A program made the position numbers and the translations under genes. A DNA stretch of 49,439 bases from Actinomycetes bacterium. Its GTDB lineage: Bacteria; Actinomycetota; Actinomycetes; Propionibacteriales; Propionibacteriaceae. Location of the stretch: NCBI GenBank assembly GCA_021781735.1, contig JAJXWF010000004.1:1-49439 (forward strand), read 5' to 3'. Below, in pieces: positions 17,290-25,669 of this stretch. Under the pieces are notes generated by a model, which worked only from the letters and a program-made list of their open reading frames with translations, was not told the origin of the DNA and searched no databases. How positions within the stretch are numbered: the first letter of the stretch is position 1; every line of letters starts with the position of its first letter.

Positions 17290-18049
17290 CAGCTGATCGA
17301 GGATCTGCACCATTCGCGTGATCCCGCGCGACGACGTCGACGCCACGCGGAGGCGGTGACTTCGGGGATCCTTCTCGCCGCCATCGTCGGCCTCCTCTTC
17401 CAGAGCGTTCCGGCAACTGGCGCTGGATGCTCGGCGTCGCGGTCATCCCCGACGCCGCACTCGCCGTGGGCATCCTCACGGTGCCGCGAACTCCCCGCTG
17501 GCTCACACTCAACGGCCAGGAGCAGCGTGCCCGGAAGGTGCTCGAACACCTGCGGACCGATCGCGCCGCGCAGCGCATCGACGCCGAATTCGACGACATC
17601 GTGCAGGCGAACCAACGCGAGGCGGAATCGAGGGCACGGGACCTCGTGACGCCCAGACTGCGTCCACCGCTGATCATCGGCCCGGCCCTGACGATCTGCC
17701 AGCAGTTGTGGACATCACCACCGTGGTGTTCACGATCGTCGCCGACCTCCTGCGCGACCACATCGGTCGTTGCAGGCTCCTGCTCACCGCGATGGCGGCG
17801 CTCACCGTCGCCCTCGTCGTACTGGAGGTCTGCTTCTCGTTCTCGACGATCCAGCACCACGCGCCGTACCCGGACCTCGTCGGGCTCCCCGTGTACATCG
17901 CCGGGTTCGCCGTCGGCCTGGGCCCCGTCTCCTGGCTGGTGCTCGCCTTCGTCTTCTTCCTCGCCAAGGTGCCCGAGACGAAGGGCCGGGGGCTGGAGCA
18001 GATCCAGTCCGCGGTTCTCGACGAGGACGCCCAACGGCAGGCCGCCTGA
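17290..18049 (+). pseudogene. Sugar-porter MFS transporter, multiply broken
   Basis: Three pieces in different frames. (a) About 17355-17410: VTSGILLAAIVGLLFQS, the TM5-TM6 region. (b) 17415-17700: NWRWMLGVAVIP, then PRTPRWLTLNGQEQRARKVL, the classic sugar-porter PESPRWL loop with RTPRWL here, up to GPALTICQQL (TM7 start). (c) 17708-18049: a short helix, then TM11-TM12 and the end motif PETKGRGLEQI. TM1-4 and most of TM7-10 are missing. It is a ruin of a MFS sugar/proton symporter with no functional product expected. Both end motifs still match the family well, so inactivation is not very old. Confidence 0.75.
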
Positions 18050-18228
18050 GATGGGCGGACCCACCGTGCCGGCGGTTCGTGAGCCTGTCAGCCGACGCGT
18101 CCCCCGCGATGCCGAATCGAACCGGCGAACCGCTGCGCCGCAGTCCCGCGGGGATTAGCATCGCGACGTGCCGGGCCGACCCCGAGTGGAGGGCTGTCCC
18201 CCCGGCGCACCCACCGTCGAGGAGTGAA

Positions 18229-18864
18229 ATGTCCCGCACCCGGATCCACAACCTGTCGATCTCTGTCGACGGCTTCGCCACCGGCGAGCCCCAGTCGCTC
18301 GACGCACCGTTCGGGCACGCTGGTCACCGGCTGCACGACTGGATGTTCCGAACCCGGTTCTGGGACCCCGAGGGAATGGCCGGCGTCGACGACGCCTTCG
18401 CGCAGCGCCACAGCGACGGCATCGGGGCCGAGATCATGGGTGCCCACAAGTTCGGCCCCCCGGGCTGGCACGACGACCCCGACTGGAAGGGCTGGTGGGA
18501 CGAGAACCCGCCGTTCCACACCCCCACCTTCGTGCTCACCCATCACCCGCGGCCGTCCCTGGTGATGGACGGGGGGACGACCTTCCACTTCGTCGACCTG
18601 GCCCCGGCCGAAGCCCTGGAGACCGCGCGCGCCGCGGCGGGCGGCCTCGACGTCCGGATCGGGGGTGGACCGACGGTCGTCCGCGAATTCCTTGCGGCCG
18701 GGCTCGTCGACCACATGCACCTCGTCCAGGTGCCGATGGTGCTGGGCCGCGGCGTCCGTCTCTGGGACGGGCTGGAGGGTCTCGAGGCGGGCTTTGACAT
18801 CGAGGCCGTCTCCTCCCCCAGCGGGGTTACACACCTCACGTTCACCCGGAAGGACGTGTCCTGA
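18229..18864 (+). CDS. Dihydrofolate reductase family protein (RibD C-terminal-like)
   Basis: 211 residues. It shows the RibD_C/DHFR-like pattern: an opening NLSISVDGFATG strand, GAEIMGAHKFGP, FVLTHHPRPSLVMDGGTTF, then RIGGGPTVVREFLAAGLVDHMHLVQVPMVLGRG. Typical stand-alone length. Such proteins are NADPH-binding reductases of unknown substrate and rarely true folate enzymes. The ATG at 18229 follows GAGGAGTG; the upstream open frame to 17770 is non-homologous. The AraC gene begins 6 bases after the stop, implying one transcript. Confidence 0.88.
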   Translation: MSRTRIHNLSISVDGFATGEPQSLDAPFGHAGHRLHDWMFRTRFWDPEGMAGVDDAFAQRHSDGIGAEIMGAHKFGPPGWHDDPDWKGWWDENPPFHTPTFVLTHHPRPSLVMDGGTTFHFVDLAPAEALETARAAAGGLDVRIGGGPTVVREFLAAGLVDHMHLVQVPMVLGRGVRLWDGLEGLEAGFDIEAVSSPSGVTHLTFTRKDVS

Positions 18865-18869
18865 CCGCG

Positions 18870-19421
18870 ATGGCCGGCGGAGATTCGGCCCGAGCGGGCG
18901 CGTCGACCGTTCGGAACCCGACGGCGCTCAGCGGCGGGTTCCCGACAACATCGGCCGGCGCCGATGCTGTCGGGGGGACGGCCACCACGTCGAGCGCTGA
19001 CGCGCGCCTGCGCGACCTCGCGCTGCTGCGGCGGGTGCGGGACCGGATCGACCGCGAGTTCGCCCAACCGCTCGACGTCGAAGGGCTCGCTGTCGGCGTC
19101 CACATGTCGGCGGGCCACCTGAGCAGGCAGTTCCGGGGAGCGTACGGCGAGTCGGTGTACCAGTACCTCATGACCCGGCGGATCGAGCGGGCCATGGCGC
19201 TGCTGCTGATCGGGGAGTTGCGCGTCACCGACGTGTGCTTCGAGGTCGGGTTCTCGTCCCTGGGCACCTTCAGCACGCGGTTCTGTGAACTTGTGGGGGT
19301 GCCGCCGAGCGTGTATCGGGATCGGGGCGCCGACGTGATCGAGGGCATGCTGCCGTGCATCGCGCGACAAGTGAGCAAACCGGTCAGGAATCGAGAAGCC
19401 CGACTCGCCCCCGGGTCCTAG
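18870..19421 (+). CDS. AraC-family transcriptional regulator
   Basis: 183 residues. The AraC DNA-binding domain (residues about 50-150) has two helix-turn-helix motifs: AVGVHMSAGHLSRQFR and VTDVCFEVGFSSLGTFSTRF, followed by VGVPPSVYR. The first 45 residues are low-complexity Gly/Ala/Ser and an internal start is possible. There is no sensor domain, so it may act with or through the adjacent VOC protein, whose start follows the stop by one base. This regulator-VOC pairing is common in actinobacteria. Confidence 0.88.
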   Translation: MAGGDSARAGASTVRNPTALSGGFPTTSAGADAVGGTATTSSADARLRDLALLRRVRDRIDREFAQPLDVEGLAVGVHMSAGHLSRQFRGAYGESVYQYLMTRRIERAMALLLIGELRVTDVCFEVGFSSLGTFSTRFCELVGVPPSVYRDRGADVIEGMLPCIARQVSKPVRNREARLAPGS

Positions 19422-19431
19422 CGTGATCGAC

Positions 19432-19842
19432 ATGGAACTCACGATTCATGCCAGTGCACTGCCTCACATCGACCCGGACGCCTCGGTCGCGTTCTACCGC
19501 GATGTCCTCGGCTTCGAGGTGCGCCAGGACGTCGGCCAGGGCACGATGCGCTGGATCACTGTCGGGCCGGTGGGCCAGCCGAACACTTCGATCCTGCTCG
19601 CCCCGCCCGCCACCGATCCGGGGATCACCGCCGACGAGCGCCGGACGATCTCCGAGATGATGGCCAAGGGGACCTTCGGATGGATCCTGCTGGCGACCCC
19701 CGACCTCGACGAGGTCTTCGAGAAGGTTCAGGCCGCTGACGTCGAGGTGATTCAGGAGCCGACCCGGCAGCCCTACGGGATGCGCGACTGTGCGTTCCGC
19801 GACCCGGCAGGCAATCAGATCCGCGTCCAGGAGATTCGCTGA
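19432..19842 (+). CDS. VOC (glyoxalase/bleomycin-resistance) family protein
   Basis: 136 residues with the two beta-alpha-beta-beta-beta repeats of the VOC fold: DPDASVAFYRDVLGFEVR near the N-terminus and CAFRDPAGNQIRVQEI at the end. Metal-site candidates are the early His and the final Glu. ATG at 19432 is preferred (family starts MELTIH or MDMTIH); GTG at 19423, one base after the AraC stop, is an alternative. Function unassigned; possibly an effector-binding or detoxifying partner of the AraC regulator. Confidence 0.88.
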   Translation: MELTIHASALPHIDPDASVAFYRDVLGFEVRQDVGQGTMRWITVGPVGQPNTSILLAPPATDPGITADERRTISEMMAKGTFGWILLATPDLDEVFEKVQAADVEVIQEPTRQPYGMRDCAFRDPAGNQIRVQEIR

Positions 19843-19857
19843 GCCTGCCCCGGTCGG

Positions 19858-19896
19858 CGCGACCCGGTCGCGCGGTCTGCTCGGGGCCGGGTCGCG
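19858..19896. terminator. Hairpin between convergent genes
   Basis: CGCGACCCGG (19858-19867) and its complement CCGGGTCGCG (19887-19896) enclose 19 bases. It sits between the VOC stop (plus strand) and the ZIP-like stop (minus strand) and could serve both. Confidence 0.55.
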
Positions 19897-19914
19897 AGCA
19901 CAACCACAGCGGGT

Positions 19915-20760
19915 CTAGGCGCCCCCGGCGGTGACGATCATGTCGGTGGCGAAGCCGGCGACCAGGCCCAGGAAGACCCCCCAGACGAGCAGTTCGCGGC
20001 GTCCGAGCTTGTGGGCGACTCCGAGGAGTTGGATCACCACATACAGGATGGAGCCGGCGGCAAGGGTCAGGAAGACCACGCTCAGGGCATCGCTCGTGAA
20101 CCGGTGACCGATGAGGGTGCCGAGGAACGTCGGGCCGCCCCCGATGGCGCCCATCGTCAGCAGGAACGCCCAGCTGGGACGTTCGGCCTGTGCTGCCAGG
20201 GGTGCGACGATGCCGAAGCCTTCGGTGGCGTTGTGCAGTCCGAAACCGACGATCAGCAGTGTCGCCAGGCCGATCTCGCCGCGGGCCGCGCTGCCGCCGA
20301 TGGCGAGGCCTTCCGCGAAGTTGTGCAGTCCGATCCCGACCGCGATCAACAGGGACAGTTGCCGCGCCGACGACCAGCCGGATACCGCCCAGCGTCGCGC
20401 GGCAGCCTCCCCCGTGACCATCGCGCCGGGGGCGAATCTGCGGGAACTGCGGGTCAGGAACCGCTCGTAGTAGACCAGGCCGACCAGGCCCACCCCGATC
20501 CCGGCGAAGAACAGGGTGCCGAAGCCGATGACCGGAGCGACACCGGCCCGGTGATCGTGCAGGTTCGCCAGCGCGGCGTCGACCGGTTCGATGGCATGGG
20601 AGAGCACGTCCCACACCAGGAAGACCAGGATCCCCACGGTCACGGCGTTGAGGAACTGACGCAGTCCGGGTGCGGGACGGCGGAGCCGTCCCAGGGGCAG
20701 GCCGAGCAGGATGGTCATCCCGGCGATGGCGCCCAGGATCAGCGTGCGAGCTTCGCTCAT
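19915..20760 (-). CDS. ZIP-family divalent metal transporter
   Basis: 281 residues and about eight hydrophobic segments. The ZIP signature helices are present: GIGLHNFAEGLAIG (TM4, His-Asn and Glu metal ligands) and GFGLHNATEGFGI (TM5). A His-bearing loop (LHDHRAG) follows TM2. Inner membrane; imports Zn, Fe or Mn. The iron-box-like palindrome 34 bases upstream of the ATG suggests control by a DtxR/IdeR-type (or MntR) metalloregulator, which would point to Fe or Mn rather than Zn as the physiological signal. ATG at 20760 with GGGAGGAACACC upstream. Stands alone. Confidence 0.88.
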   Translation of the reverse strand: MSEARTLILGAIAGMTILLGLPLGRLRRPAPGLRQFLNAVTVGILVFLVWDVLSHAIEPVDAALANLHDHRAGVAPVIGFGTLFFAGIGVGLVGLVYYERFLTRSSRRFAPGAMVTGEAAARRWAVSGWSSARQLSLLIAVGIGLHNFAEGLAIGGSAARGEIGLATLLIVGFGLHNATEGFGIVAPLAAQAERPSWAFLLTMGAIGGGPTFLGTLIGHRFTSDALSVVFLTLAAGSILYVVIQLLGVAHKLGRRELLVWGVFLGLVAGFATDMIVTAGGA

Positions 20761-20791
20761 CGGTGTTCCTCCCGTTCGCAGGCGCCCCAGG

Positions 20792-20810
20792 GAAGGTTAG
20801 GTCAACCTAA
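20792..20810 (-). promoter_or_regulatory. DtxR/IdeR-type iron box upstream of the ZIP gene
   Basis: The core AGGTTAGGTCAACCT (20794-20808) matches the DtxR core AGGTTAGSCTAACCT at 13 of 15 positions; over the 19-base box I count 15 matches. A nested 14-bp perfect palindrome TTAGGTCAACCTAA lies at 20797-20810. Its position 34 bases before the start codon fits metal-dependent repression. Confidence 0.7.
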
Positions 20811-20865
20811 TGCTCCCCGGCAAAGTGGCGTGCGCGGGACCGGTTGACAAGGAACTCCGCCGTCG

Positions 20866-22038
20866 TCACAACCGGCCGGCGCTCGTCCCGCGATCCTCGA
20901 CGACCAGCCCCAAGGGGGAACCTCCGACCGCCGCCGGATCGAGCAGGGCGTCGGCCCACGGCTGCGGCTCCGTGCGGACGAGTTCGCCGGTGGCGGCCGC
21001 CTGATGGAGCAACAGGGAGAGGTAGTGATCCTGCGACGCGTCCGCCAGGCCGTAGAACGAGGGGCCGCCGCGCGTGTACCGGCCCATGTGTTCCATCGAC
21101 GTGGCGACCGCGATCTCGTCGTCGGACAACCGGGCGCCGGCGAACGGGTTGCGATAGACCCACCGGTCACCGAGCGAGATGCCCCGCAGCGAGTAGCCGC
21201 CGAGGTCGCCCTCCGATCCCGTCTGCTCGCGCCGGAGTTCCTGCGTGGTGGGCTCGTCGAGGCCGGTCAACCGGCGGACGTCCCGATCGGCGATCTCACC
21301 GCTGCCACCTCGCAGATCGACCCGGGGAACCCGGATGTAGGAGAAGTACTGCTCGCCGGCGAAGTCGTAGACGCCGAGCCTGTCCCCGAAGTCCACGAAG
21401 CCCACGGTGCGGGTCTCCTCGACCGTCCCGCGCTCACGCCGCGGCCCCGACGTGGTGAATCCGGCCTCGACGCTCGAGCGCACAACGGTGGCGCGGATCG
21501 TCGCGGGTTCGTCGCTGATCCGCAGATGGCGGCGCATCAGGCTGAACGCGTGATAGTCGTGGCACACGGCCAGCGACGCCATCGAGACATCACCGATGAG
21601 ACCGCCGTCGGTCACCGCGAGGCGCGCCGCGTGCAGGGGCTGGTACTGGTACTGCTCGGCGACCTGAACCCGCGCTCCCCGCGCGATCAGCCCGCCGACC
21701 CGCTGAAGACCGTCGAGGTCGCCGGCGGGCGGCGTCTCGCACAGCACCGGGAGCCCCGCATCGGTCAGCGTCTCCAACCAGGCGACGGTGGCGTCGCGGG
21801 GCACGGAAAGGACGACGAAATCGGGGCGGTGGGCCTCGACCAGGGCGTGGACGTTCGGGTAGGCGGCGACCCCCCACGCGGCCTCGACCTCCGCGGCACG
21901 GGCCGGCGAGCGCGTCACCACCCCCGTGAGGTGAAACCGCTCGCCGAGAGCGGCGGCAACGCGCCGGTAGAACAAGGTGCGCCAACCGGCGCCCACAACA
22001 GCGAAGCTGTACTCAGGTGTCTCGATGATCTCGTTCAC
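20866..22038 (-). CDS. Gfo/Idh/MocA-like protein with altered EKP motif
   Basis: 390 residues. The Rossmann start is AVVGAGWRTLFYRRV; a long C-terminal domain includes AEQYQYQPLHAARLA and HDYHAFSLMRRHL. The family catalytic EKP is ETP here (LCETPPA, Thr at about 102), so the usual lysine is absent. The protein may be a weak or specialised dehydrogenase, or non-catalytic. The start is the GTG at 22038 (GGAGACGAGGAC upstream); the open frame continues to 22131 without homology. The ABM gene ends 111 bases upstream on the same strand. Confidence 0.85.
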   Translation of the reverse strand: MNEIIETPEYSFAVVGAGWRTLFYRRVAAALGERFHLTGVVTRSPARAAEVEAAWGVAAYPNVHALVEAHRPDFVVLSVPRDATVAWLETLTDAGLPVLCETPPAGDLDGLQRVGGLIARGARVQVAEQYQYQPLHAARLAVTDGGLIGDVSMASLAVCHDYHAFSLMRRHLRISDEPATIRATVVRSSVEAGFTTSGPRRERGTVEETRTVGFVDFGDRLGVYDFAGEQYFSYIRVPRVDLRGGSGEIADRDVRRLTGLDEPTTQELRREQTGSEGDLGGYSLRGISLGDRWVYRNPFAGARLSDDEIAVATSMEHMGRYTRGGPSFYGLADASQDHYLSLLLHQAAATGELVRTEPQPWADALLDPAAVGGSPLGLVVEDRGTSAGRL

Positions 22039-22149
22039 GTCCTCGTCTCCCGTCGACCCGGGCCAGTTCCTTCCACCGTGGCAGATCCGGGACGCCGTCG
22101 CCCCACGGTCGAGCGACGGCGAGGAGGCCAACCCGGATGCTCGACGGCC

Positions 22150-22446
22150 TCAGCTGGTGACGTACCTCGTCGCCTGCCTCGGCTCGGCCATGATGGCGTC
22201 GACGGCGGCGCGCCAGGAGGCGTAGTGGTCCGTCCGGCGGTGCGCCGCCACGGCGTCCTCGGACACGTACCCCTCGACCAGCACGAACCGCGTCGGGTCG
22301 TCGATCTGCTGCAGCACGTCGAACCGGGTGACGCCCGGCTCCCGGCGCGAGTTCTCCGCGTTGGCCCTCGACGCGGCGAGGAAGTCGTCCTCACCGCCCT
22401 CGGTCACGTGCACGTGCACGAATGTCACGAACGCTTCCACCGCCAT
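22150..22446 (-). CDS. Antibiotic biosynthesis monooxygenase (ABM) domain protein
   Basis: 98 residues, a single ferredoxin-like alpha/beta barrel domain: AFVTFVHVHVTEG, the conserved RRE.GVTRFDVLQQ strand, FVLVEGYVSEDAVAAHRRTDHY. Typical of LsrG/YgiN-like small oxygenases or quinol-handling proteins; it normally dimerises. ATG at 22446 with GGAGGCCCC upstream. Likely co-transcribed with the Gfo/Idh protein downstream. Exact substrate unknown. Confidence 0.88.
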   Translation of the reverse strand: MAVEAFVTFVHVHVTEGGEDDFLAASRANAENSRREPGVTRFDVLQQIDDPTRFVLVEGYVSEDAVAAHRRTDHYASWRAAVDAIMAEPRQATRYVTS

Positions 22447-22655
22447 GGGGCCTCCTCGTCGGTCCTGGTATCCAGCCAACACCCGACGACCGCTCGTTGG
22501 CGAGCAGGACGCGGGGCAGGACCCGTTGGGCGCGGCGTCGGCTCGTCCTGCCGGGCCCTCCAGGGGCGTTCTCGACTCGCTGACCATCGCCCGACCCGCG
22601 GAGATAGTCTGATCGCGCTCCGGTCTCGTCGCGATCCCCAGCAGAGAGGTCCACC

Positions 22656-23963
22656 GTGCCTTCCAACAAGTACCAGCCGATTCCCTTCGTCCGGGTCTCT
22701 CACCCGGAGTGGACCGCAAACGCCACGATCTATCAGATCAACACCCGCCAATTCACTCAGGAAGGCACCTTCCGCGCGGCCGAGAGCGAGCTCACGAGAC
22801 TCAAGGATCTGGGCGTCGACATCCTGTGGATCATGCCGATCCATCCCATTGGTGAGGTGAACCGCAAGGGACGGCTGGGGAGCCCGTACGCGGTCAAGGA
22901 CTACTTCGGCGTCAACGCCGAACTGGGCACGCTCGACGATCTCCGGGCCTTCGTCACCGCCGCTCACGAGCTGGGGATGCACGTCATCCTCGACTGGGTC
23001 GCCAACCACACCGCGTGGGACAACCCGTTGACCACCGAACACCCGGAGTGGTACCTGCGCGATTGGAAGGGCGACTTCTGCCCGACGCCGTGGTGGGACT
23101 GGGACGACATCATCGATCTTGATTACCACGACCCAGCGCTGCGGGAGTACATGACCGGTGCGCTGAGCTACTGGGTTCGTGAGGCCGACATCGACGGCTA
23201 CCGCTGCGACGTGGCAGGTTTCGTGCCCGTCGACTTCTGGGAGACCGCCAGGGCTGAACTCGAGAAGATCAAGCCGATATTCATGCTGGCGGAATGGGAG
23301 TCCAAGGAACTGCATGCCGGCGCGTTCGACATGACCTATTCGTGGCATTGGAACGACACCGTCCACCGCATCTGCGGTGGCCTGCTCGACTGCTCAGCAC
23401 TGGAGGTCTACTACGCCTGGAACTCCAAGTTCTGGCCCCCCGAAGCCCAGCGCATGCTGTTCGTGAGCAACCATGACAAGAACGCCTGGGAGGGCACGGA
23501 GTTCGAGCAGTTCGGCGATGGCCTGCAGGCGGCCATGGTGCTGTCGGTCATCAGCGAGGGAATGCCGCTGGTCTACAACGGTCAGGAGGCAGGTTACGAC
23601 AAACGGTTGTCGTTCTTCGAGAGGGATCCGATCGAGTGGCGGGACCACCCGAACGGTGAGCTGTACCGTCGCCTCTTCGCGCTCAAACACGCGAACACGG
23701 CGCTGCGGAACGCTCCGTGGGGAGCACGAATGGTTCGGGTGCCCAACTCCGCCAAGGCCACGGTTCTGAGCTTCGTTCGGCGCAACGACACCGACAAGGT
23801 GTTCGCCGTGTTCAATTTCTCGCCGGACGCCGTCGCGACCACCTTTGCCGACTCGCTCTTCCACGGAACCTACCGCGACTACTTCAGTGGTGACTCCGTG
23901 GAACTGGGCGAGGATCTCGTTCTCGACCTCGAGCCCTGGGACTACCGCGTCTTCGTTCAGTGA
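22656..23963 (+). CDS. GH13-family alpha-glucosidase/amylase, cytoplasmic
   Basis: 435 residues with no signal peptide. GH13 conserved regions: DWVANHT (region I), GYRCDVAG with nucleophile Asp185 (region II), MLAEWE with acid/base Glu213 (region III) and FVSNHDKN with Asp274 (region IV). A short C-terminal beta domain ends in WDYRVFVQ. At this size and lacking extra domains it resembles intracellular maltodextrin- or sucrose-type hydrolases and transglycosidases more than secreted amylases. GTG start with AGAGAGG upstream. Not obviously in an operon; the ROK regulator converges from the other side. Confidence 0.9.
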   Translation: MPSNKYQPIPFVRVSHPEWTANATIYQINTRQFTQEGTFRAAESELTRLKDLGVDILWIMPIHPIGEVNRKGRLGSPYAVKDYFGVNAELGTLDDLRAFVTAAHELGMHVILDWVANHTAWDNPLTTEHPEWYLRDWKGDFCPTPWWDWDDIIDLDYHDPALREYMTGALSYWVREADIDGYRCDVAGFVPVDFWETARAELEKIKPIFMLAEWESKELHAGAFDMTYSWHWNDTVHRICGGLLDCSALEVYYAWNSKFWPPEAQRMLFVSNHDKNAWEGTEFEQFGDGLQAAMVLSVISEGMPLVYNGQEAGYDKRLSFFERDPIEWRDHPNGELYRRLFALKHANTALRNAPWGARMVRVPNSAKATVLSFVRRNDTDKVFAVFNFSPDAVATTFADSLFHGTYRDYFSGDSVELGEDLVLDLEPWDYRVFVQ

Positions 23964-23998
23964 CACCCGGTACAGCCGACTGTCCGGGACGGCGTCAC

Positions 23999-24300
23999 TG
24001 CGGTAGGGGTGTCCCCGGGACAGCCACCGACCGGTGCCCGCCGCCCCGGCGGTGTTGAGCCACGAGGAACAGCGCACCCGAAACGATGACCGGCGCCTGG
24101 ATGAGGCCGCTCGCCAACGTCCGGAGGAAGTCCGGCCCGGGACCGATCGCTTGCAGTACGACTGGCAACACGGTGACCGCCAGGTTCAGGTAGCCGGCCC
24201 CCCGGGGGACGCGAGAGCCCTGCGACGACCGCGGGAGCTCACACCAGCACCACGAGGGCCACGACGGGCCGGTACAGTGCCAGAGGTGGCCCGCGAGTTC
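23999..24300 (-). pseudogene. Probable decayed membrane-protein fragment
   Basis: On the minus strand a hydrophobic reading (LYRPVVALVVLV, then in another frame GYLNLAVTVLPVVLQAIG and LASGLIQAPVIVSGALFLVAQ) spans about 24295-24035 before a stop near 24001. Three would-be membrane segments in shifted frames suggest a ruined small membrane protein. I cannot name the family. Otherwise 23964-24388 contains only the hairpin at 24348-24381. Confidence 0.3.
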
Positions 24301-24347
24301 CTCGGAGCCATGGACGCTTGATCAGCGACCACTCCAGTTCCGCCCTG

Positions 24348-24381
24348 CCGGATCCCCGCCGGGTGCATGCCGGGGATCCGG
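24348..24381 (-). terminator. 11-bp stem-loop after the ROK gene
   Basis: CCGGATCCCCG (24348-24358) and CGGGGATCCGG (24371-24381) around a 12-base loop, 7 bases beyond the ROK stop codon. Probably its terminator. Confidence 0.7.
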
Positions 24382-24388
24382 AGGATCG

Positions 24389-25576
24389 TCACCCGCGCCG
24401 GACGGCCTCGCGGACGATCTCGAACGCGCCGCGAACCTCGGCGGTGTCGCCCAGCGTGCTCCTCTCGAGGCGCACGTTGCGGGCGATCACGGGAGGGGCC
24501 TCGACGGCGAGGCTCTCGGCGATTCCCCGGATGATGTGGTCGACCGCCTCGCCGAGCGTGGCGTCGACGATGATCGCCTCGGGGTCGAGGAACGTGCTGA
24601 GGTGCCCGAGGGGACGCCCGAGCATCCGGCCGATGTCGGCGAGCAATCGGTGGGCGCCCGGGTCGTGGGCGTCGGAGAGCCGGGTCAGGCCGGTCAGGTC
24701 GACGGGGTCGGTCCCGGCCGTCTCCGAGTACGGGAGGCTGAGGTCGCGCACCGCCATCCACAGGCAGCCCCGCCCGCCACAGTGACACAGGGGTCCGTTC
24801 CGGTCGAGCTGGAGGTGGGCGAGTTCGCCCCCGTACCCGTGCGCCCCGCGGGCGAGGCGACCGTTGGCGACCACCGCAGAGCCGATGCCGTCGTCGCCGA
24901 TCATGAGGTAGATGACGTTGTCGATCCGGTCAGGCCGGGCGTACTGCTCGCCCAGGGCGGCCAGGTTCGCGTTGTTCTCGGTGATGACAGTGAGGTCGAA
25001 GCGGTCTGCGAGGCGGGTGTCGAAGTCCTCGGCGTTGGTGACGTGGAAGCCCCGGGGCAGGCCGGGGAGCGACGAGTGCTCCCGCGGCGCCCCCATCCCG
25101 CGGAGGAATGGCGCCGGAACGCTGACGACGACCGTGTCGAGTGCCGAGCCGGGAATCGTCGCCGCCGCCCGGACGAGGGCGTCGACGACCTCCATGAGTC
25201 CCTCGGCACCGGATCGGGGATCCGGCGGGTCGCGGTCGATCCCGATGAGCCGTTCGCGGCGCACGTCGTAGAGGGACGCGGTGAGCCGCCCGTGGCGCCA
25301 GGCGAGGAGCCCGAGGAGGGCGGCCGCGCCCGAGACGCGGACGAGGTGGCGTCCCCGGCCCCTGGCGGCCCGGCCCCGTTCCCCGTCGACGGCGACGAGT
25401 CGTCCCTGCGTCATCAGCCTGCCCACCGAGCTCACCACCGTCGGTCGGGGCAGGTCGAGTGCGCGCGCCAACTCCGCGCGATCGACACCATCCGTGTACC
25501 GCGCATACCCGAGCACCCGCTCGTCCGTTCTGGTGATCACCACTAACGAATGATATCGATATATTTGCTCGCCCAT
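24389..25576 (-). CDS. ROK-family transcriptional regulator
   Basis: 395 residues. An N-terminal winged helix-turn-helix (ELARALDLPRPTVVSSVGRL, residues 35-54) is joined to a ROK sugar-kinase fold. The ROK zinc site is intact (HLQLDRNGPLCHCGGRGCL; His254, Cys264, Cys266, Cys271). The catalytic Asp of ROK kinases, normally in a NDAN motif, is Asn here (ENNAN, Asn202), so this is a sugar-sensing repressor and not a kinase. The start is uncertain: ATG 25576, or GTG 25543/25540; neither has a strong ribosome site. It is divergent from the Bcr/CflA exporter with an A/T-rich palindrome (25553-25562) lying inside the longer version of the gene, which favours the later GTG start. Confidence 0.87.
   Translation of the reverse strand: MGEQIYRYHSLVVITRTDERVLGYARYTDGVDRAELARALDLPRPTVVSSVGRLMTQGRLVAVDGERGRAARGRGRHLVRVSGAAALLGLLAWRHGRLTASLYDVRRERLIGIDRDPPDPRSGAEGLMEVVDALVRAAATIPGSALDTVVVSVPAPFLRGMGAPREHSSLPGLPRGFHVTNAEDFDTRLADRFDLTVITENNANLAALGEQYARPDRIDNVIYLMIGDDGIGSAVVANGRLARGAHGYGGELAHLQLDRNGPLCHCGGRGCLWMAVRDLSLPYSETAGTDPVDLTGLTRLSDAHDPGAHRLLADIGRMLGRPLGHLSTFLDPEAIIVDATLGEAVDHIIRGIAESLAVEAPPVIARNVRLERSTLGDTAEVRGAFEIVREAVRRG
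25553..25562. promoter_or_regulatory. A/T-rich palindrome ATATCGATAT
   Basis: A perfect 10-bp palindrome in the longest A/T-rich patch of the neighbourhood (AATGATATCGATATATTTG), between or at the edge of the divergent ROK and exporter genes. Candidate promoter/operator. If the ROK gene starts at 25543 or 25540 the site is wholly intergenic. Confidence 0.4.
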
Positions 25577-25669
25577 GGGTTCACCGCTGACTCTCCATCA
25601 GTTCCGAATTCACGCGTAGAGTCGGGGACGATTCGGGTCGGGTGCACCGATCCCTCGGGAAGAAAATGA

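Noticed and set aside
20011-20847. 278-codon plus-strand frame opposite the ZIP gene
   Set aside because: Polar, Gln/Asp/Gly-rich antisense of a membrane protein; ZIP motifs are on the other strand.
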